Assembly (NCBI GenBank): GCA_965218725.1 | Contig: CBDCLO010000002.1 | Coordinates: forward strand, 248,001-312,000 | Length of the DNA stretch: 64,000 bases | Source of the DNA: WTHC01 sp965218725 | GTDB lineage: Archaea > Thermoproteota > Nitrososphaeria > Nitrososphaerales > Nitrosopumilaceae | Reading direction: 5' to 3' | Part shown: piece by piece, positions 45,039 through 53,231 of the stretch | How positions within the stretch are numbered: position 1 is the stretch's first letter | Layout of the letters: each line of letters starts with the position of its first letter | The notes under the pieces: model-generated | Seen by the model: the letters and a program-made list of their open reading frames with translations, nothing else | The model's database searches: none | What the model was told of the DNA's origin: nothing | Translations under genes and position numbers: made by a program

Positions 45039-45130
45039 CGCCAGGTAAGGGATTTGAACCCTTGTATGCAAATGCATAACTGTTATCTCGGAATTTCGAG
45101 ACAGTCACCGTACCACTTGGTTAACCTGAC
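45039..45130 (-). tRNA. tRNA-Ser (CGA) with a very short intron
   Basis: On the minus strand the acceptor arms GTCAGGT and ACCTGGC pair (one G-T), and the T arm AAGGG-TTCAAAT-CCCTT is intact. A long variable arm TATGCA-TT-TGCATA marks a class II tRNA; the discriminator is G, as in serine tRNAs. The anticodon stem is ACTGT/ACAGT, but 17 bases lie between. Removing 10 bases (plus-strand 45085-45094) leaves a normal loop CTCGAAA with anticodon CGA. The precursor offers a central 4-bp helix CTCG/CGAG with 3-base bulges AAA and ATA, the bulge-helix-bulge layout of archaeal splicing at 37/38. Confidence 0.85.
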
Positions 45131-45205
45131 AATATGTATAACAATAAATCAAATAATAGTTTTACAATAGAAAAGACAAAAAGCAATAAACAAGTATACT
45201 ATAGT

Positions 45206-46231
45206 ATGGGAGTAGAATTAAGACCAATCATTATAAAGGAAAAAACAAATTTGAATGCGTTTTCGTCCAGGATAGTTGCAGTTGATGCATACAATACGTT
45301 ATATCAATTCTTAACTATAATAAGAGGAGCCAATGGACTTCAGTTAGTTGATTCTTATGGAAATGTAACAAGTCATATCAGTGGACTATTTTACAGAAAT
45401 ATAAATTTTTTATCATTGGGAATAAAACCTGTATATGTTTTTGATGGAAAACCACCGTCACTAAAATCATATGAAATAAAAAAACGGAAAAAACTAAAGA
45501 AAAATGCAATATATAACTACAAAAAAGCAGTGCATAGCAACGATATTGAAAGTATAAAGAAGTTTGCACAACAAACTGTATCAATAAATGATATTATTAT
45601 AAAAGATTCTAAATACATCTTAAGTCTTTTTGGAATACCATATATACAGGCACCATCAGAAGGGGAAGCAACTGCAGCACACTTAACGTCTATTAATAAA
45701 GCATTTGCCGTAGCAAGCCAAGATTTTGATTCAATATTATTCGGTGCCAAAAGATTAGTAAGAAATTTTACACTTGGTGGAAAAAGAAAAATACCTAATA
45801 AAAATCGTTATATTGAAATAGAACCTGAATTAATTGATAACAATAAATTTTTGTCGCAATATGATTTAAGTCAAAATCAAATTGTTGATATCGGAATACT
45901 TATTGGTACAGATTTTAATCCAGATGGTTTCCCAAAAATTGGACCTAAAACTGCATTAAGACTGATTCAACAGTATTCTAAATTAGAAAATATTCCTCAA
46001 ATTAAAGATGAGTTAGACAAAATAGATTACAATAAAATCCGTAAAATATTTTTAAAACCAAAAGTAGCTACTATAGATGAAATTAAATTTGGAGAAATAG
46101 ATTATGATGAAATTACAAAGTACATGGTAAATAGAAGAAACTTTTCATCAGATAGAATAAGATCATCATTAGGTAAGCTAAAAATATCAATTAAAAAAAG
46201 TAATCAAACATTAGAAAAGTGGTTTGGGTAA
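45206..46231 (+). CDS. fen: Flap endonuclease 1
   Basis: Structure-specific nuclease that removes 5' flaps in Okazaki fragment processing and repair. Active-site acids appear in AVDAYN (D27), VFDGKPP, APSEGEATAAHL, ASQDFDSILFG and IGTDFNPDGFPKIGPKTAL, the last with the helix-2-turn-helix loop. The C-terminus QTLEKWFG is a PCNA-interacting box. I start it at ATG 45206 (MGVELRPII), the family's usual N-terminus, rather than at 45134. The longer frame would begin 4 bp from tRNA-Ser and adds 24 unconserved residues. The length of 341 residues is typical. Confidence 0.93.
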   Translation: MGVELRPIIIKEKTNLNAFSSRIVAVDAYNTLYQFLTIIRGANGLQLVDSYGNVTSHISGLFYRNINFLSLGIKPVYVFDGKPPSLKSYEIKKRKKLKKNAIYNYKKAVHSNDIESIKKFAQQTVSINDIIIKDSKYILSLFGIPYIQAPSEGEATAAHLTSINKAFAVASQDFDSILFGAKRLVRNFTLGGKRKIPNKNRYIEIEPELIDNNKFLSQYDLSQNQIVDIGILIGTDFNPDGFPKIGPKTALRLIQQYSKLENIPQIKDELDKIDYNKIRKIFLKPKVATIDEIKFGEIDYDEITKYMVNRRNFSSDRIRSSLGKLKISIKKSNQTLEKWFG

Positions 46232-46282
46232 TAATAACCATTATTCAGTTACTGGATTGATGTACTAATTTGAGATCCATGC

Positions 46283-47092
46283 TTAATCATCAACAAAATT
46301 ATTTATTTTATAATCACTAGATCCATCATCAGTTTCAGAATAAGTCTTAATATGATATACAGCAGCTTCAATTTGTTTTATTGGCTCTTTATTAGGTACT
46401 TCTGGAAGTCTTGATTCTGTTTCTGATTCACCCACTGTTGTACCAAGATAAGAAATTGCAGACTCTTGAACTTGTTTTTTTATAGTTTCATTCTGTAAAT
46501 CATCTAATGATAATCCTGATATACGCCTTTTAATATTTGTAACTTCTGTTTCTTCGTGTATCACATGTTCTATTAGCTCTGTAATATACGACTGTATCGA
46601 CTCAAACAGAATTTTATTAATCTCATTACTTTTATATTGTATTTTTGCATCAAACAATAATATTTTTAGTGATTTTGATTGTTCATCTAATTCCACGAGT
46701 CTCTTATTCAGTTTAATATTTATCTGTTTTTCAGCCTCGTCCAATGTTGAAAGTTTTAATTTATATTTCTCGTGTATTATTTTAGCATCGTCCTTCATTT
46801 CATCATTTTCTGAAACTAGATCTATTACAGCTTTCAGGCGTCTAAGAGTTAATCCTTTCTCACGAATTAGTCTCTGAGAATCAAGTCTCCAACGTGGAAT
46901 AAATATTATAGAATCTCCTTGCATGACAAGTTGCTCAAATTGAATTTGCTTTAGACCATCTAAACCACAATCTACTCCAATTGTTTGAATACTACCATCA
47001 ATATCAGTTATTGTTCCTATCGCTTTCCCCATAAATGTACCATACATATCTTTAACAATTTTTCCTACTATATCAGTCTCATAATTATTCAT
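46283..47092 (-). CDS. cdvA: Cell division protein CdvA
   Basis: Membrane-associated protein that recruits ESCRT-III (CdvB) filaments at mid-cell. Residues 1-75 resemble a PRC-barrel (VGKIVKDMYGTFMGKAIGTITDIDG, then QGDSIIFIPRWRLDSQRLIREKGLTLRRLKAVIDL). Residues ~90-215 form a long coiled coil, and the C-terminal tail is acidic. The length of 269 residues is in the range of thaumarchaeal CdvA. The gene is not linked to cdvB, as is usual outside crenarchaea. Confidence 0.87.
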   Translation of the reverse strand: MNNYETDIVGKIVKDMYGTFMGKAIGTITDIDGSIQTIGVDCGLDGLKQIQFEQLVMQGDSIIFIPRWRLDSQRLIREKGLTLRRLKAVIDLVSENDEMKDDAKIIHEKYKLKLSTLDEAEKQINIKLNKRLVELDEQSKSLKILLFDAKIQYKSNEINKILFESIQSYITELIEHVIHEETEVTNIKRRISGLSLDDLQNETIKKQVQESAISYLGTTVGESETESRLPEVPNKEPIKQIEAAVYHIKTYSETDDGSSDYKINNFVDD

Positions 47093-47212
47093 ACTAATAC
47101 TACTTATTGATTCATATAATCAGTATTGTGTTAACAAGGTTTTTGATTTTTGTAAGAACATTTTAACAAAACTACAGTAATTCTAAAATTTGAGTCGCGT
47201 ATGGTATAAAAT

Positions 47213-47494
47213 ATGCTAAATAAACTAACGCTAGATCAAATTTTACATTTTATTTCAAAACGCTGGCTAGATATGAGTGGGGACTCAAATAACAAAGCAC
47301 TAAAAGCATTACCAAGTAGCTTTTGGATGAATTCAGTTGGAGGAAGAATAGGCAGAGGATGGTGGATTACAACTATAATGTATACCGAAAATGTTGATGA
47401 CGCAATCAATATTAAAAATGTATTGTTAAGATGGCAAACAAAAAATAGTGATCGAGATGTTGATCTTATCAATATTAAAAAAAATGAATATTAA
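47213..47494 (+). CDS. Hypothetical protein, 93 aa
   Basis: An unrecognised protein with aromatic motifs (ISKRWLDMSG, SSFWMNSVGGRIGRGWWIT) and an acidic/basic C-terminus. No cysteines, no membrane helices. It starts at ATG 47213, divergent from cdvA, and is followed 32 bp later by thyX on the same strand. Confidence 0.5.
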   Translation: MLNKLTLDQILHFISKRWLDMSGDSNNKALKALPSSFWMNSVGGRIGRGWWITTIMYTENVDDAINIKNVLLRWQTKNSDRDVDLINIKKNEY

Positions 47495-47526
47495 CATTTA
47501 AAAATTTTTGATAAACATAACAAGAT

Positions 47527-49137
47527 ATGTTTACCAAATTAGAAAGAAAAATACTCCTAGATCATTTTACTAATGTCGATGGATCTGTTTTCGCAATAAT
47601 TACTCCAAAACAAGTTAATCGTGGTGCATTGATGTCAAGGTATAGTAGAACTGATAAAAGTATGCGTAAAGTATTTTTAGAAGAGTTTTTGGAAAATAAA
47701 CATAGAGGCGAAGAATTTTATAATAAAATTCTTGGAGATTATGGAGATGATTCAATAGCTGAATTAGGGATCGGTCAAATTGGAATTGAAGGAATATCAA
47801 ACATAGCTGTAAAAAAGATAGAGGATAGACGAGTGGGCATATCATACCTTGAAAAATCATCGCGATATGTTACATGGAACAAAAAAATTAATGGTGAATA
47901 CAAGTTTTATAAAGATCCAATTATATTGAAATCAAAATTTGCAGATATATATTTAGAGTCATGTGATTTTGATTTTAACATCTATTCAAAGAATATAGAT
48001 CCTATGCTTAAATATATAAAAGAGATCTATCCAATAGATAATTATATTTTTTGTGATAAAAATGGTATAAACAAGCAATTTTCAAAGCTTAACAGTGCAG
48101 ACGATATCAAACTGGCAAAGATAATTTATAATAAAACTACATTAAATAAAACATTAGATGTATTACGTATAGTTTTACCCGCATCAACTTTAACAAATGT
48201 GGGATTAACTGGAAATGGACGAGCATTTGAGTATTTATTAACAATACTTTTTAATTCAGAGTTATATGAAGAAAAAATTTTGGCAAAGAAAATCAAAAAT
48301 GAACTAGATAAATCAATAAAATCATTCATAAAACGTTCTAATGATACTCATGGAAAACAACTACAAAAATATCATAAGAATCTATCTAGATATGCTACTA
48401 AGATAGCGAGAAGGTATCTAGTTAACAACAAATTAGCTACTAGATTAACAGTTAAACTTGTAGATTATGAATTAGAGATAAATGCTATTAATAAAATAAT
48501 AACTTCCATAATGTATGAACAATCTTCTGGTATGACATATAATGTTATATTTAACATAGTAAAAAATTTAGAACCAAAAATAAAAAATAAAATAATAAAT
48601 GAATGTATGAAGTTAAGAGATAATAGACGACAAAAACCATCACGTGCATTTGAAATGACTACATATACATTTGATATAATTACTGATTATGGGATATTCC
48701 GTGATTTACATAGACATAGAATTTTAACTATGGAAAGACAACTCCTTACTACAAATCTTGGTTTTATGTTACCTAAGGAAATCATAGGACTTGGTGTAGA
48801 TAAAGAATATAACGAATGTATGTATAAATCAAAAAATGTATTTAATTTAATCAATAAAAAATCTCCCTTAAATGCACAATATGTTGTTAATTTTGCATAC
48901 AATTATCCATTTTTTATAAATATCAATTTACGTGAGATTTGCCATTTGATAGAACTACGAACAACAAGGCATGGACATGCAGGGTATAGAAAAATAGCAC
49001 AAAAATTATTTTTAGAGTTAAAAAGAATACATCCAAACCTATCAAAAATTATTAAATTCGTTGATTTAAATAACTATGAATTAGAAAGATTTGAATCAGA
49101 GAAAACTTTACAACAAAAAAAAAGAAAACTGTCATAG
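47527..49137 (+). CDS. thyX: FAD-dependent thymidylate synthase homologue with two ThyX domains
   Basis: A 536-residue protein, about twice the size of bacterial ThyX (~220-250 aa). The first half carries a ThyX-like GDDSIAELG and RVGISYLEKSSRYV, while the second half has the flavin/dUMP motif RHRILTMERQLLT (ThyX RHRxxSxNxxSxR variant) and LREICHLIELRTTRHGHAGYRKIA. Typical ThyX converts dUMP to dTMP with methylene-THF and NADPH. The tandem architecture, with the RHR motif mainly in the second copy, suggests one copy may be structural. It could be an alternative family with a related role. Confidence 0.8.
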   Translation: MFTKLERKILLDHFTNVDGSVFAIITPKQVNRGALMSRYSRTDKSMRKVFLEEFLENKHRGEEFYNKILGDYGDDSIAELGIGQIGIEGISNIAVKKIEDRRVGISYLEKSSRYVTWNKKINGEYKFYKDPIILKSKFADIYLESCDFDFNIYSKNIDPMLKYIKEIYPIDNYIFCDKNGINKQFSKLNSADDIKLAKIIYNKTTLNKTLDVLRIVLPASTLTNVGLTGNGRAFEYLLTILFNSELYEEKILAKKIKNELDKSIKSFIKRSNDTHGKQLQKYHKNLSRYATKIARRYLVNNKLATRLTVKLVDYELEINAINKIITSIMYEQSSGMTYNVIFNIVKNLEPKIKNKIINECMKLRDNRRQKPSRAFEMTTYTFDIITDYGIFRDLHRHRILTMERQLLTTNLGFMLPKEIIGLGVDKEYNECMYKSKNVFNLINKKSPLNAQYVVNFAYNYPFFININLREICHLIELRTTRHGHAGYRKIAQKLFLELKRIHPNLSKIIKFVDLNNYELERFESEKTLQQKKRKLS

Positions 49138-49189
49138 ATTAGAATGCAACACAGTTTACTATGCTATATGTTATCAAGATTTGATGTTT

Positions 49190-49228
49190 TTACATTGTTG
49201 TTTTTTATAACTACAAAAAATAATGTAA
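49190..49228 (+). other. Stem-loop with T- and A-runs between thyX and hom
   Basis: TTACATTGTTGTTTTTT (49190-49206) is nearly complementary to AAAAAATAATGTAA (49215-49228) across an 8-base loop. It may be the end of the thyX transcript or a structure in the hom leader. AT-rich DNA yields such pairings easily. Confidence 0.35.
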
Positions 49229-49274
49229 TCACTAGATATAAAAATTCATTAGTGTACTACATGCTGATATAGAT

Positions 49275-50282
49275 TTGCGTATAATATTGCATGGGTTTGG
49301 GGTAGTAGGACAAAGTTTAACAAAGTTACTAGAATCACGATCATATGATTTGTATAGACTGTATGGTCTCAAGCCAAGAATAGTAGCTATCTATGATAGT
49401 ACAGGTTGTGCAATAGATAAGCACGGAATAGATTTAAGTAGAATATTATCTATAAAAAAAAAATATGGTACAGTAGGAAAATACAATAATAAAAGTATTG
49501 GATCTTGTTTGCTCAAAGATTTAGAATATGATGTTTTAATTGAAGCCACTCCTAGTAATTACGAAGATGCGGAGCCTGGAATAACACATATCATAGATGC
49601 AATGAGATGTGGGATTCATGTAATTTCAGTAAATAAGGGACCACTAGCTATAGCATTTCCATCACTAATGGAAACTGCAATACATAACAATGTATTACTA
49701 CTATTCAGTGGTACTGTGGGTGGTGGAACCCCAATTTTAAGTTATGCAAAAAATAGCTTATATGGTGAACAAATCTTATCATTCACTGGTATACTTAATG
49801 GAACTACAAACTATATTTTAACAAAAATTGAAAATGGTATGACGTTTGATATGGCATTAGACGACGCAAGAAAAAAAGGTTATGTGGAATCAAATGAATC
49901 ATTGGATTTGGATGGAATAGATGCCGCAGCAAAATTAGTGATATTAGCTAATTGGATAATGGATATGAAAGTTACTTTGACAGATGTTGATATAAATGGA
50001 ATTAGAAAGATAACTACTAATGATATTAAAAATTCAACAAAAAAAAACTGTGCCATAAAGTTAATTTCATCATGTGATAAAAAATTAAGTGTAGATTTGA
50101 AGGAAATATCACATGACGATCCATTATGCGTAGATAATACATTGAATGCAATATCATTTACATCAGAACATTCTGGAACACAAACAATAATTGGGCATGG
50201 TGCAGGTGGAATAGAAACAGCCAGCTCAATAATACGTGACTTGGTATACGTTAAGTGGAAAATTCAAAGTAATGAAGTCTAA
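49275..50282 (+). CDS. hom: Homoserine dehydrogenase
   Basis: Reduces aspartate semialdehyde to homoserine with NAD(P)H. The Rossmann motif LHGFGVVGQSL (residues 4-14), the ISVNKGPLA segment with the catalytic lysine, and FTGILNGTTNYILTKIENG plus EANESLDLDG-like VESNESLDLDGIDAAAKLVIL are typical. It is 335 residues, without an ACT domain. TTG 49275 is the start. It supplies the threonine branch (threonine synthase at 8.9 kb) and, together with the threonine ammonia-lyase, isoleucine. Confidence 0.93.
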   Translation: MRIILHGFGVVGQSLTKLLESRSYDLYRLYGLKPRIVAIYDSTGCAIDKHGIDLSRILSIKKKYGTVGKYNNKSIGSCLLKDLEYDVLIEATPSNYEDAEPGITHIIDAMRCGIHVISVNKGPLAIAFPSLMETAIHNNVLLLFSGTVGGGTPILSYAKNSLYGEQILSFTGILNGTTNYILTKIENGMTFDMALDDARKKGYVESNESLDLDGIDAAAKLVILANWIMDMKVTLTDVDINGIRKITTNDIKNSTKKNCAIKLISSCDKKLSVDLKEISHDDPLCVDNTLNAISFTSEHSGTQTIIGHGAGGIETASSIIRDLVYVKWKIQSNEV

Positions 50283-50736
50283 TTTTATTTCAAAAAAGAA
50301 TACAAATATAATCCTTGAAAAAATTTTTTCTCAATGGAAGATAAAACTACCTAAAATTAAGAATTTAAAAGCTCAATATATAAATAACATCTCAGTATTT
50401 TCTACTAATGATTTTTGTGTAGTTAAAATTAATGATATGTTTCTACCAAGTTTATCTTCTACTGATATTCTAAAACAATTTCCATATGTAGTTATAGATA
50501 TGCAGGCTATAAAATTTATTTGTAATGGTGCAAATATTATGAGACCTGGAATAAGAAACTATACAAAATTCTTTAACGATCAAATAGTCTGTGTAGTTGA
50601 AGAATCTAAACACAAGTTCTTGGCAGTAGGTAATTCTGTTATGGCAAGTGATAAAATAAAACAAGTTACAAATGGTATAATAGTAAAAAATTTGCATTAT
50701 GTAGGTGACATGATCTGGGATGCCATAAAAAAATAG
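50272..50736 (+). CDS. PUA-domain RNA-binding protein
   Basis: A 154-residue protein from ATG 50272, overlapping the hom stop by 11 bp. The C-terminal ~75 residues (PYVVIDMQAIKFICNGANIMRPGIRNY ... VEESKHKFLAVGNSVMASDKIKQV) form a PUA domain, and the N-terminal half matches the pre-PUA fold seen in archaeal MCT-1/Tma20-like proteins. Such proteins bind RNA, often linked to translation initiation or tRNA. No methyltransferase or pseudouridine synthase domain is present. It is convergent with psmB. Confidence 0.8.
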   Translation: MKSNFISKKNTNIILEKIFSQWKIKLPKIKNLKAQYINNISVFSTNDFCVVKINDMFLPSLSSTDILKQFPYVVIDMQAIKFICNGANIMRPGIRNYTKFFNDQIVCVVEESKHKFLAVGNSVMASDKIKQVTNGIIVKNLHYVGDMIWDAIKK

Positions 50737-50737
50737 C

Positions 50738-51331
50738 TTAATCTTTTGTTAATGTTTTTGAAGTATCTTTATCAATTACAAGGATATCAATTCCATCACC
50801 ACTAAATGAATCTCTCATAGTTGCGGATTCCACAGATTTTATTGTCAGATCTATTGCTGTTTTTTCGTTTATTTTATCTTTAAATTGAGAATCTAATATA
50901 GCTAAAGCCATTTCAGCTCCAGTCCCAACTGCAGCATAACGGTCTGGTAGAACAGAACCAAGTGGATCTAGTGTATATATTGCTGGTTTATCTACTACTC
51001 CACCTACAATCACTTGTGTAAGCAATGGAAAAAATCTTCTTTCATACATCATATTTGACATCATTTTTGCAATAGAATTTGGTGGTACATCCCTTTTTAA
51101 TTCCATTCTTCTAATTTTAGCTAGTGCTGTTATTTGTAATGATAATAATTGCATATCGGCTACCAAGCCAGCACATGCAGCTCCTACACGTGGTGTTAAT
51201 TGAAATGTTTTTTTAGTTGATTTACTTACAAGTAGATTTCCGTAAGATATTCTTCTTTCGCTAGCAAAAACAACTCCATTATCATATACCACACCTACAG
51301 CAGTAGCGCCTGGCATATACATATAGGACAT
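50738..51331 (-). CDS. psmB: Proteasome subunit beta
   Basis: Inner-ring catalytic subunit of the 20S proteasome. A short propeptide (MSYMYMPGA) precedes the nucleophile T10 in ATAVGVVYDNGVVFASERR; the conserved lysine-equivalent region (SKSTKKTFQL) and GSVLPDRYAAVGTGAEMA follow, as does RDSFSGDGIDILVID. The length of 197 residues is normal. Another beta paralogue may exist elsewhere. Alpha is at 20.5 kb. Confidence 0.93.
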   Translation of the reverse strand: MSYMYMPGATAVGVVYDNGVVFASERRISYGNLLVSKSTKKTFQLTPRVGAACAGLVADMQLLSLQITALAKIRRMELKRDVPPNSIAKMMSNMMYERRFFPLLTQVIVGGVVDKPAIYTLDPLGSVLPDRYAAVGTGAEMALAILDSQFKDKINEKTAIDLTIKSVESATMRDSFSGDGIDILVIDKDTSKTLTKD

Positions 51332-51383
51332 GATATAGTTTACATGATTATATAATATAGAGATTTCTAAAAGTAATATTTAA

Positions 51384-52247
51384 TTATTGATTTATTCTAT
51401 CATACTTTTTCATAATTTGTGGAATCATATCTATTAGATCTGTTGATAGTATATGACAACCATATTTTTTTTGAGCTACAATCCCTGCTTGCCCATTAAT
51501 AAATGCAGCAGCTGCGGCACATTCCAATGTATTTCTATTTTTTGCCAACATGCTTACTACTAGTCCAGATAACACGTCACCAGAACCACCTATAGTCATA
51601 GACGGTGATTTTTTTGGGTTTATGTAAGTTTGTATGCCATTAGATATTATGTCCACATTGCCTTTTAAAAGTATAACAAGTGAATTTTTATTAGCAAATT
51701 TCTGAACAACAGAAATTCTATTTTCTAATTGTGTTGGTGGTAATACACCAAATAACCGTTTAAATTCACCTGTATGTGGAGTTACAACCACATTTTTGTT
51801 ATGTAATAAAGGTAGTACAGCACTAATTAGTGAGCTGGCGTCTAGTGACAGCCTAACATCATTATCTAAAAGTTTTTTTATCAGTAATTGTAGTGCAGTG
51901 TTATCACTTATTGATAAACCCATCCCAATTGTTGCTGAATCTAGGTCCTTTGGAATATTACCTAATAATTTGTTTACTGCTCCACGTGTAAGCTTTGAAT
52001 CTACCAATGGGATAACTATAAGGCTAGGAGAAAAAGATCTTACCGAGTTTACAATTATTTTTGGAACGGCTGTATATACTAGATCTGAACCAGATCTCAT
52101 AGCAGCAAGTGATGTTAACGTAGGAGCACCATGATAAATATAACTACCTCCAACAACAAGCACAATACCGTTATCGCCTTTTCTTGAATCTAGTTTCCTA
52201 GATGGAATAAACCTTTTAACAATGTGTGAAGATATTACTGTATTCAT
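51384..52247 (-). CDS. nnrD: ADP/ATP-dependent NAD(P)H-hydrate dehydratase (NnrD/CARKD)
   Basis: Repairs hydrated NAD(P)H. The ribokinase-like fold shows GDNGIVLVVGGSYIYHGAPTLTSLAAMRSGSDLVY (early), TPHTGEFKRLFG (about 157-168), LLKGNVDIIS and the anion-hole TIGGSGDVLSGLV motif. The length of 287 residues indicates the dehydratase domain alone without the epimerase domain. The gene is followed by psmB on the same strand after 52 bp. Confidence 0.9.
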   Translation of the reverse strand: MNTVISSHIVKRFIPSRKLDSRKGDNGIVLVVGGSYIYHGAPTLTSLAAMRSGSDLVYTAVPKIIVNSVRSFSPSLIVIPLVDSKLTRGAVNKLLGNIPKDLDSATIGMGLSISDNTALQLLIKKLLDNDVRLSLDASSLISAVLPLLHNKNVVVTPHTGEFKRLFGVLPPTQLENRISVVQKFANKNSLVILLKGNVDIISNGIQTYINPKKSPSMTIGGSGDVLSGLVVSMLAKNRNTLECAAAAAFINGQAGIVAQKKYGCHILSTDLIDMIPQIMKKYDRINQ

Positions 52248-52363
52248 AGGCCTATTATAGACTACACAAAATAAACATTTTTCTGATTATTGGTTATTTA
52301 TGTATGATCAGAAGTAGTACAATTAAAGATTAGATTATTATAATGATAGTATGTTCCAGTTAT

Positions 52364-53149
52364 TTATTTTTTAAAATAAGCCTTCCTTGCGTAGATAATA
52401 TATGTAGTATGTCCTATACCATTAAATGAGTGTCTTGTTTTCCCTACTCGAGCATCTATTGTACGAAGTATATTCTCTACACATTCAATATCTGTAAACT
52501 CATTTTCAATTAATACTGATGTAAATTTTTCAAGTTGGTTGACTGTTGGACAAATAGAAATAACTGAACCACTGTCCTTTAACATTTGTCTTGTTTGTAA
52601 TATAACATTCCATGGATCACCAAGATCTATAACAATTAAATCGGCATTTTTTATAGGTACATTTCTTCTATTTTTTAGATCGATTTTTTTCATCGTGATA
52701 TACTTTTCCAAACCTGTTTTTTTGATATTTTTCTCAGCTATTTTCATAAAATTTGAATTAATATCAAAAGTATAAACATGTCCTGATGGTTTTACTATAC
52801 TAGCAAGAGATATAGTCAATGCACCACTACCTGTACCTATTTCAACAACTTTTTGCCCATTTTGTAAACCAGTTCTAGATAATATATATCCTAGATCTTT
52901 GGGGTAAACAATTTGAGTGCCATGTTGAATTTTCATAACAAAATCATAATTTGTAGGTCTTAGTACATATACATATTTATTTTTATTTGTGATTATTCTT
53001 GAACCATAACACTTTCCGATAGTATCATTATGTTTTATTACACCAATATGTGTATGTAATTCTATGTCGTCAGATATTTTTGCAAGCCATGACATTCTCT
53101 TATTAAAATAAAATAATACATATGAATTAAGTTTTATTTTATCCATCAA
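52364..53149 (-). CDS. trmI: tRNA (adenine-N1)-methyltransferase TrmI
   Basis: Makes m1A57/m1A58 in the T loop of archaeal tRNA. The N-terminal beta-domain (first ~70 residues) precedes the Rossmann methyltransferase core with VVEIGTGSGALTISLA (about 99-114, SAM loop) and ADLIVIDLGDPW (catalytic Asp region), then ENILRTIDARVGKTRHSFNGIGHTTYIIYARK, a TrmI signature. The length of 261 residues is normal. Confidence 0.88.
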   Translation of the reverse strand: MMDKIKLNSYVLFYFNKRMSWLAKISDDIELHTHIGVIKHNDTIGKCYGSRIITNKNKYVYVLRPTNYDFVMKIQHGTQIVYPKDLGYILSRTGLQNGQKVVEIGTGSGALTISLASIVKPSGHVYTFDINSNFMKIAEKNIKKTGLEKYITMKKIDLKNRRNVPIKNADLIVIDLGDPWNVILQTRQMLKDSGSVISICPTVNQLEKFTSVLIENEFTDIECVENILRTIDARVGKTRHSFNGIGHTTYIIYARKAYFKK

Positions 53150-53231
53150 TAATATGATTGTTTTTGGATAATAAATTAATTATTTTTACAATAAATTAAA
53201 TTTAATAAGTATAATAAATACATAATTTATA

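Noticed and set aside
45134..45205. N-terminal extension of FEN-1
   Set aside because: It adds 24 residues (MYNNKSNNSFTIEKT...) not typical of the family and would start almost on the tRNA-Ser gene. The family start MGVELRPI occurs at 45206.
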